Source: Nipponacmea schrenckii (lineage: Eukaryota; Mollusca; Gastropoda; Lottiidae). Taken from it: a stretch of DNA of 64,000 bases. Both the position numbers and the translations under genes were made by a program. The stretch is from positions 3,968,001 to 4,032,000 of the forward strand of contig JAUJPP010000011.1 of the NCBI GenBank assembly GCA_030562195.1, in the 5' to 3' direction. Shown one piece after another: positions 59,467 through 64,000 of this stretch. The notes under the pieces were generated by a model. The model searched no databases. It worked only from the letters and a program-made list of their open reading frames with translations, and was not told the DNA's origin. Positions within the stretch are counted from its first letter, which is position 1; every line of letters begins with the position of its first letter.

Positions 59467-62400
59467 AAAGGTATCAAATCAGAAACCATTTTGAACTAAA
59501 ACTTGTCAAGTCATCAAGGTATCAAATCAGAAACAGTTTGAACTAAAACTTGTCAAGTCATCAAGGTATCAAATCAGAAACAGTTTGAACTAAAACTTGT
59601 CAAGTTATCAAGGTATCAAATCAGAAACAGTTTGAACTAAAACTTGTCAAGTCATCAAGGTATCAAATCAGAAACAGTTTGAACTAAAACTTGTCAAGTC
59701 ATCAAGGTATCAAATCAGAAACAGTTTGAACTAAAACTTGTCAAGTCATCAAGTATCAAATCAGAAACCGTTTTGAACTAAAACTTGTCAAGTCATCAAG
59801 GTATCAAATCAGAAACCGTTTTGAACTAAAACTTGTCAAGTCATCAAGGTATCAAATCAGAAACAGTTTGAACTAAAACTTGTCAAGTCATCAAGATATC
59901 AAATCAGAAACAGTTTGAACTAAAACTTGTCAAGTCATCAAGGTATCAAATCAGAAACAGTTTGAACTAAAACTTGTCAAGTCATCAAGGTATCAAATCA
60001 GAAACAGTTTGAACTAAAACTTGTCAAGTCATCAAGGTATCAAATCAAAAACCGTTTTGAACTAAAACTTGTCAAGTCATCAAGGTATCAAATCAGAAAC
60101 AGTTTGAACTAAAACTTGTCAAGTCATCAAGGTATCAAATCAGTAACAGTTTGAACTAAAACTTGTCAAGTCATCAAGGTATCAAATCAGAAACAGTTTG
60201 AACTAAAACTTGTCAAGTCATCAAGGTATCAAATCAGAAACCAATTTGAACTAAAACTTGTCAAGTCATCAAGGTATCAAATCAGAAACAGTTTGAACTA
60301 AAACTTGTCAAGTCATCAAGGTATCAAATCAGAAACCATTTTGAACTAAAACTTGTCAAGTCATCAAGGTATCAAATCGGAAACCGTTTGAACTAAAACT
60401 TGTCAAGTCATCAAGGTATCAAATCAGAAACAGTTTGAACTAAAACTTGTCAAGTCATCAAGGTATCAAATCAGAAACAGTTTGAACTAAAACTTGTCAA
60501 GTCATCAAGGTATCAAATCGGAAACAGTTTGAACTAAAACTTGTCAAGTCATCAAGGTATCAAATCAGAAACAGTTTGAACTAAAACTTGTCAAGTCATC
60601 AAGTATCAAATCAGAAACAGTTTGAATTAAAACTTGTCAAGTCATCAAGGTATCAAATCAGAAAAAGTTTGAACTAAAACTTGTCAAGTCATCAAGGTAT
60701 CAAATCAGAAACTGTTTTGAACTAAAACTTGTCAAGTCATCAAGGTATCAAATCAGAAACAGTTTGAACTAAAACTTGTCAAGTCATCAAGGTATCAAAT
60801 CAGAAACAGTTAGAACTAAAACCTGTCAAGTCATAAAGGTATCAAATCAGAAACAGTTTGAACTAAAACTTGTCAAGTCATCAAGGTATCAAATCAGAAA
60901 CAGTTTGAACTTAAACTTGTCAAGTCATCAAGGTATCAAATCAGAAACAGTTTGAACTAAAACTTGTCAAGTCATCAAGGTATCAAATCAGAAACAGTTT
61001 GAACTTAAACTTGTCAAGTCATCAAGGTATCAAATCAGAAACAGTTTGAACTAAAACTTGTCAAATCATCAAGGTATCAAATCAATAACAGTTTGAACTA
61101 AAACTTGTCAAGTCATCAAGGTATCAAATCAATAACAGTTTGAACTAAAACTTGTCAAGTCATCAAGGTATCAAATCAGAAACCGTTTTGAACTAAAACT
61201 TGTCAAGTCATCAAGGTATCAAATCAGAAACCGTTTTGAACTAAAACTTGTCAAGTCATCAAGGTATCAAATCAATAACAGTTTGAACTAAAACTTGTCA
61301 AGTCATCAAGGTATCAAATCAGAAACAGTTTGAACTAAAACTTGTCAAGTCATCAAGGTATCAAATCAGAAACCGTTTTGAACTAAAACTTGTCAAGTCA
61401 TCAAGGTATCAAATCAGAAACAGTTTGAACTAAAACTTGTCAAGTCATCAAGGTATCAAATCAGAAACCGTTTTGAACTAAAACTTGTCAAGTCATAAAG
61501 GTATCAAATCGGAAACCGCTTGAACTAAAACTTGTCAAGTCATCAAGGTATCAAATCGGAAACCGTTTGAACTAAAACTTGTCAAGTCATCAAGGTATCA
61601 AATCAGAAACAGTTTGAACTAAAACTTGTCAAGTCATAAAGGTATCAAATCAGAAACCGTTTTGAACTAAAACCTGTCAAGTCATAAAGGTATCAAATCA
61701 GAAACAGTTTGAACTAAAACTTGTCAAGTCATCAAGGTATCAAATCAGAAACAGTTTGAACTAAAACCTGTCAAGTCATAAAGGTATCAAATCAGAAACA
61801 GTTTGAACTAAAACTTGTCAAGTCATCAAGGTATCAAATCAGAAACAGTTTGAACTAAAACTTGTCAAGTCATAAAGGTATCAAATCAGAAACAGTTTGA
61901 ACTAAAACTTGTCAAGTCATCAAGGTATCAAATCAGAAACAGTTTGAACTAAAACTTGTCAAGTCATCAAAGTATCAAATCAGAAACAGTTTGAACTAAA
62001 ACTTGTCAAGTCATCAAGGTATCAAATCAGAAACCATTTTGAACTAAAACTTGTCAAGGTATCAAATCGGAAACAGTTTGAACTAAAACTTGTCAAGTCA
62101 TCAAGGTATCAAATCAGAAACCGTTTTGAACTAAAACTTGTCAAGTCATAAAGGTATCAAATCAGAAACAGTTTGAACTAAAACTTGTCAAGTCATCAAG
62201 GTATCAAATCAGAAACAGTTTGAACTAAAACTTGTCAAGTCATCAAGGTATCAAATCAGAAACAGTTTGAACTAAAACTTGTCAAGTCATCAAGGTATCA
62301 AATCAGAAACTGTTTTGAACTAAAACTTGTCAAGTCATAAAGGTATCAAATCAGAAACAGTTTGAACTAAAACTTGTCAAGTCATCAAGGTATCAAATCA

Positions 62401-62565
62401 GAAACAGTTTGAACTAAAACTTGTCAAGTCATCAAGGTATCAAATCAGAAACTGTTTGAACTAAAACTTGTCAAGTCATAAAGGTATCAAATCAGAAACA
62501 GTTTGAACTAAAACTTGTCAAGTCATCAAGGTATCAAATCAGAAACAGTTTGAACTAAAACTTGT
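59467..62565. repeat. 47-bp tandem array, about 66 units
   Basis: Units read aaggtatcaaatcagaaaca, gtttgaactaaaacttgtca and agtcatc, with 48-bp variants carrying accgttttg. It is the longest array in the window, lies within the CDC25-coding part of the gene, and is ended by the truncated LINE. Confidence 0.98.
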
Positions 62566-63910
62566 TACTTGTCGAATCGTACTCAGCGTTGTTACGTCAA
62601 TGGAACTCTTTCGTCTTCTCGAAGTATAAAGTATGGAGTACCACAAGGATCAATTTTAGGTCCCTTGTTGTTTAATCTTTATATTAATGATTTGCCATTG
62701 CATATTAACTCTAACTGTGATCTTTTTGCGGATGATACTACGATTTATACTTCTGGTAAATCGGTTACTGACATACAATTAAAATTGCAAGAAGATACTG
62801 ATGCAATCTTAAACTGGTGTTCCTTTAATGTCATGATTTTAAATGAAAATAAGACCAAATGTATGTTAATTACAACTTCTCAAAAAAGAAAATATTCATC
62901 AGATTTATCAATTGAACTTAATAATCAATTTATTGAACAAGTTGAAAACTTTAAATTACTAGGTGTTACTGTGAATCAAAATCTCTCATGGACTCCGCAC
63001 GTAAAGTTCGTTGCTAAAATTTTAAATACTAAGTTATTTCAACTGCGACAGTTAAGAAAGATCATGCCTGAAAAATATAGATCTATTTTTTATAAATGTC
63101 ACTTTCAACCATATTTGGATTATTGTTCAACTATTTGGGATTCGCACGACATTGCATCGGCCGATATTTTACACAGGCAACAAAAAATTGCTTTTAGATT
63201 AATTCTTGGTTCTAAGTATAATACTGATTTGTCACTGAATCTTAAAAGGCTTAATATTTTTGACATTAAAACCAGGCATAATTTTAATTCGTATAAATTT
63301 ATGTATAAAATTCTGAACAACTTGTCTCCTTCCTACCTTTCAAGCCTCTTTAGCTATAAACAGACGCCTTATTCTAGCATAAATTCAAAACTTGTGGTGC
63401 AAAAACCACGAATCAATTTGATTAAACAAAGTATTAAATACAAAGGATCAATTTTATGGAATGGTCTAGACGAAAATATTAAATCAGCATCAGATTTTAA
63501 GACTTTTCGAAGGATGATTCTTGGTAATCTTTCATTAACATAAGCATACTTCCTGTTACACGGGTATTCTTTTCACCAACTATAGGATTACTTGCTGATG
63601 GCTATCTTAACAATTGTGTTTCTCCATGATTTAATGATTTAAGTAATTTATTAATTTTATTTTTCCCTTTCCCACAGGTATATCACCACCAACAATTCTA
63701 TTTTGGCCTATCTTGAACCATTTTGAAAATCTAAATTACTACTGTCGGGGGATGAGTAAACATCCTTAAAGCTGGTCTTGAGCATGGACAAATCCTACCT
63801 CCCCCTCCATAGAAAATAAGAACATAAAATGGAGTAGGGTTGGGTAGCCCGCTCGCAGCACATGCACTGACGCTTTGGCAATTCTTTTTTCTTTTTTTTT
63901 TCTTTTTTTT
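62566..63910 (+). mobile_element. 5'-truncated non-LTR retrotransposon (LINE) reverse transcriptase fragment
   Basis: An open frame of about 325 codons runs to the TAA at 63541. It starts abruptly at YLSNRTQRCYVNG, immediately after the 47-bp array, and carries reverse-transcriptase motif B (YGVPQGSILGPLLFNLYIND) and the catalytic FADD box about 55 residues in, followed by the thumb/connection region (LGVTVNQNLSWTPH, YLDYCSTIWDS). The endonuclease and N-terminal RT motifs are absent, as expected from 5' truncation during target-primed reverse transcription. The type is Jockey/CR1-like; I cannot fix the clade. No ATG starts the frame, so no complete protein is made. The tail contains T-rich runs at 63886-63920 and may extend to the window edge. 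Confidence 0.9.
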
Positions 63911-64000
63911 TTTTTTTTTTATATGTATGTTTTGATGTCTGATCGTCTCATGCAGATGTACTTGTCTATCCCTTGGTTTTTGTGGTCATGTACTTGATCG

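Noticed and set aside
1..64000. A wholly new biological system such as a defence island, toxin pair or viral insertion
   Set aside because: All recognisable coding sequence belongs to one animal Rap exchange factor and one LINE; the remainder is repeats and transposon debris.

Overview
The window looks like nuclear DNA of an invertebrate animal, most likely a mollusc or other lophotrochozoan. It is strongly AT-rich, with long introns, GT-AG splice sites, many tandem-repeat arrays, short interspersed elements, miniature inverted-repeat transposons and a truncated LINE. The species call is an inference from style only. Nothing prokaryotic or viral is visible.

One protein-coding gene is recognisable, on the + strand across most of the window (about 3540 to 59421): a RAPGEF1/C3G-like Rap guanine-nucleotide exchange factor. 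Fourteen exons can be placed with matching splice phases. They encode the basic N-terminal segment, the N-terminal C3G region, a proline- and serine-rich linker with Crk-SH3-type PxLPxK motifs, the Ras exchanger motif (REM) domain, and the first ~30 residues of the CDC25 catalytic domain. The rest of the catalytic domain lies beyond the right edge. The true start may lie upstream of the window.

Layout: 1-3539, tandem array and SINE copies upstream of or within a 5' intron. 3540-3748, exon 1. 3749-36540, a ~33 kb intron holding about 20 tandem arrays, SINEs, a hAT-like element and a possible alternative first exon at 28128. 36541-45380, exons 2-10, including the large linker exon 6 with an apparent one-base deletion. 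47232-47261, a possible 30-nt microexon. 47318-55790, a ~4.4 kb block present twice; each copy damages a different exon (the REM exon is intact only in copy 1, the next exon only in copy 2). 55798-58140, a 27-bp array split by a 1.2 kb element flanked by TTAA. 58177-59033, a SINE split by a hAT-like MITE with a perfect 8-bp target duplication. 59334-59421, first CDC25 exon. 59467-62565, a 47-bp array of about 66 units, ended by a 5'-truncated non-LTR reverse transcriptase.

About 24 kb of the 64 kb is tandem repeat with periods from 13 to about 123 bp. Several blocks (9190-10380, 20820-21020, 38640-39300, 50700-54100) read like poorly polished long-read consensus, so frameshifts and exon copies there should be checked against reads before being given biological meaning. 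I found no evidence of a wholly new biological system. The most interesting signals are the mosaic exon duplication, the candidate microexon, an inverted MITE pair flanking exons 2-10, SINE-tail satellites in opposite orientations, and transposons nested in satellites and SINEs.
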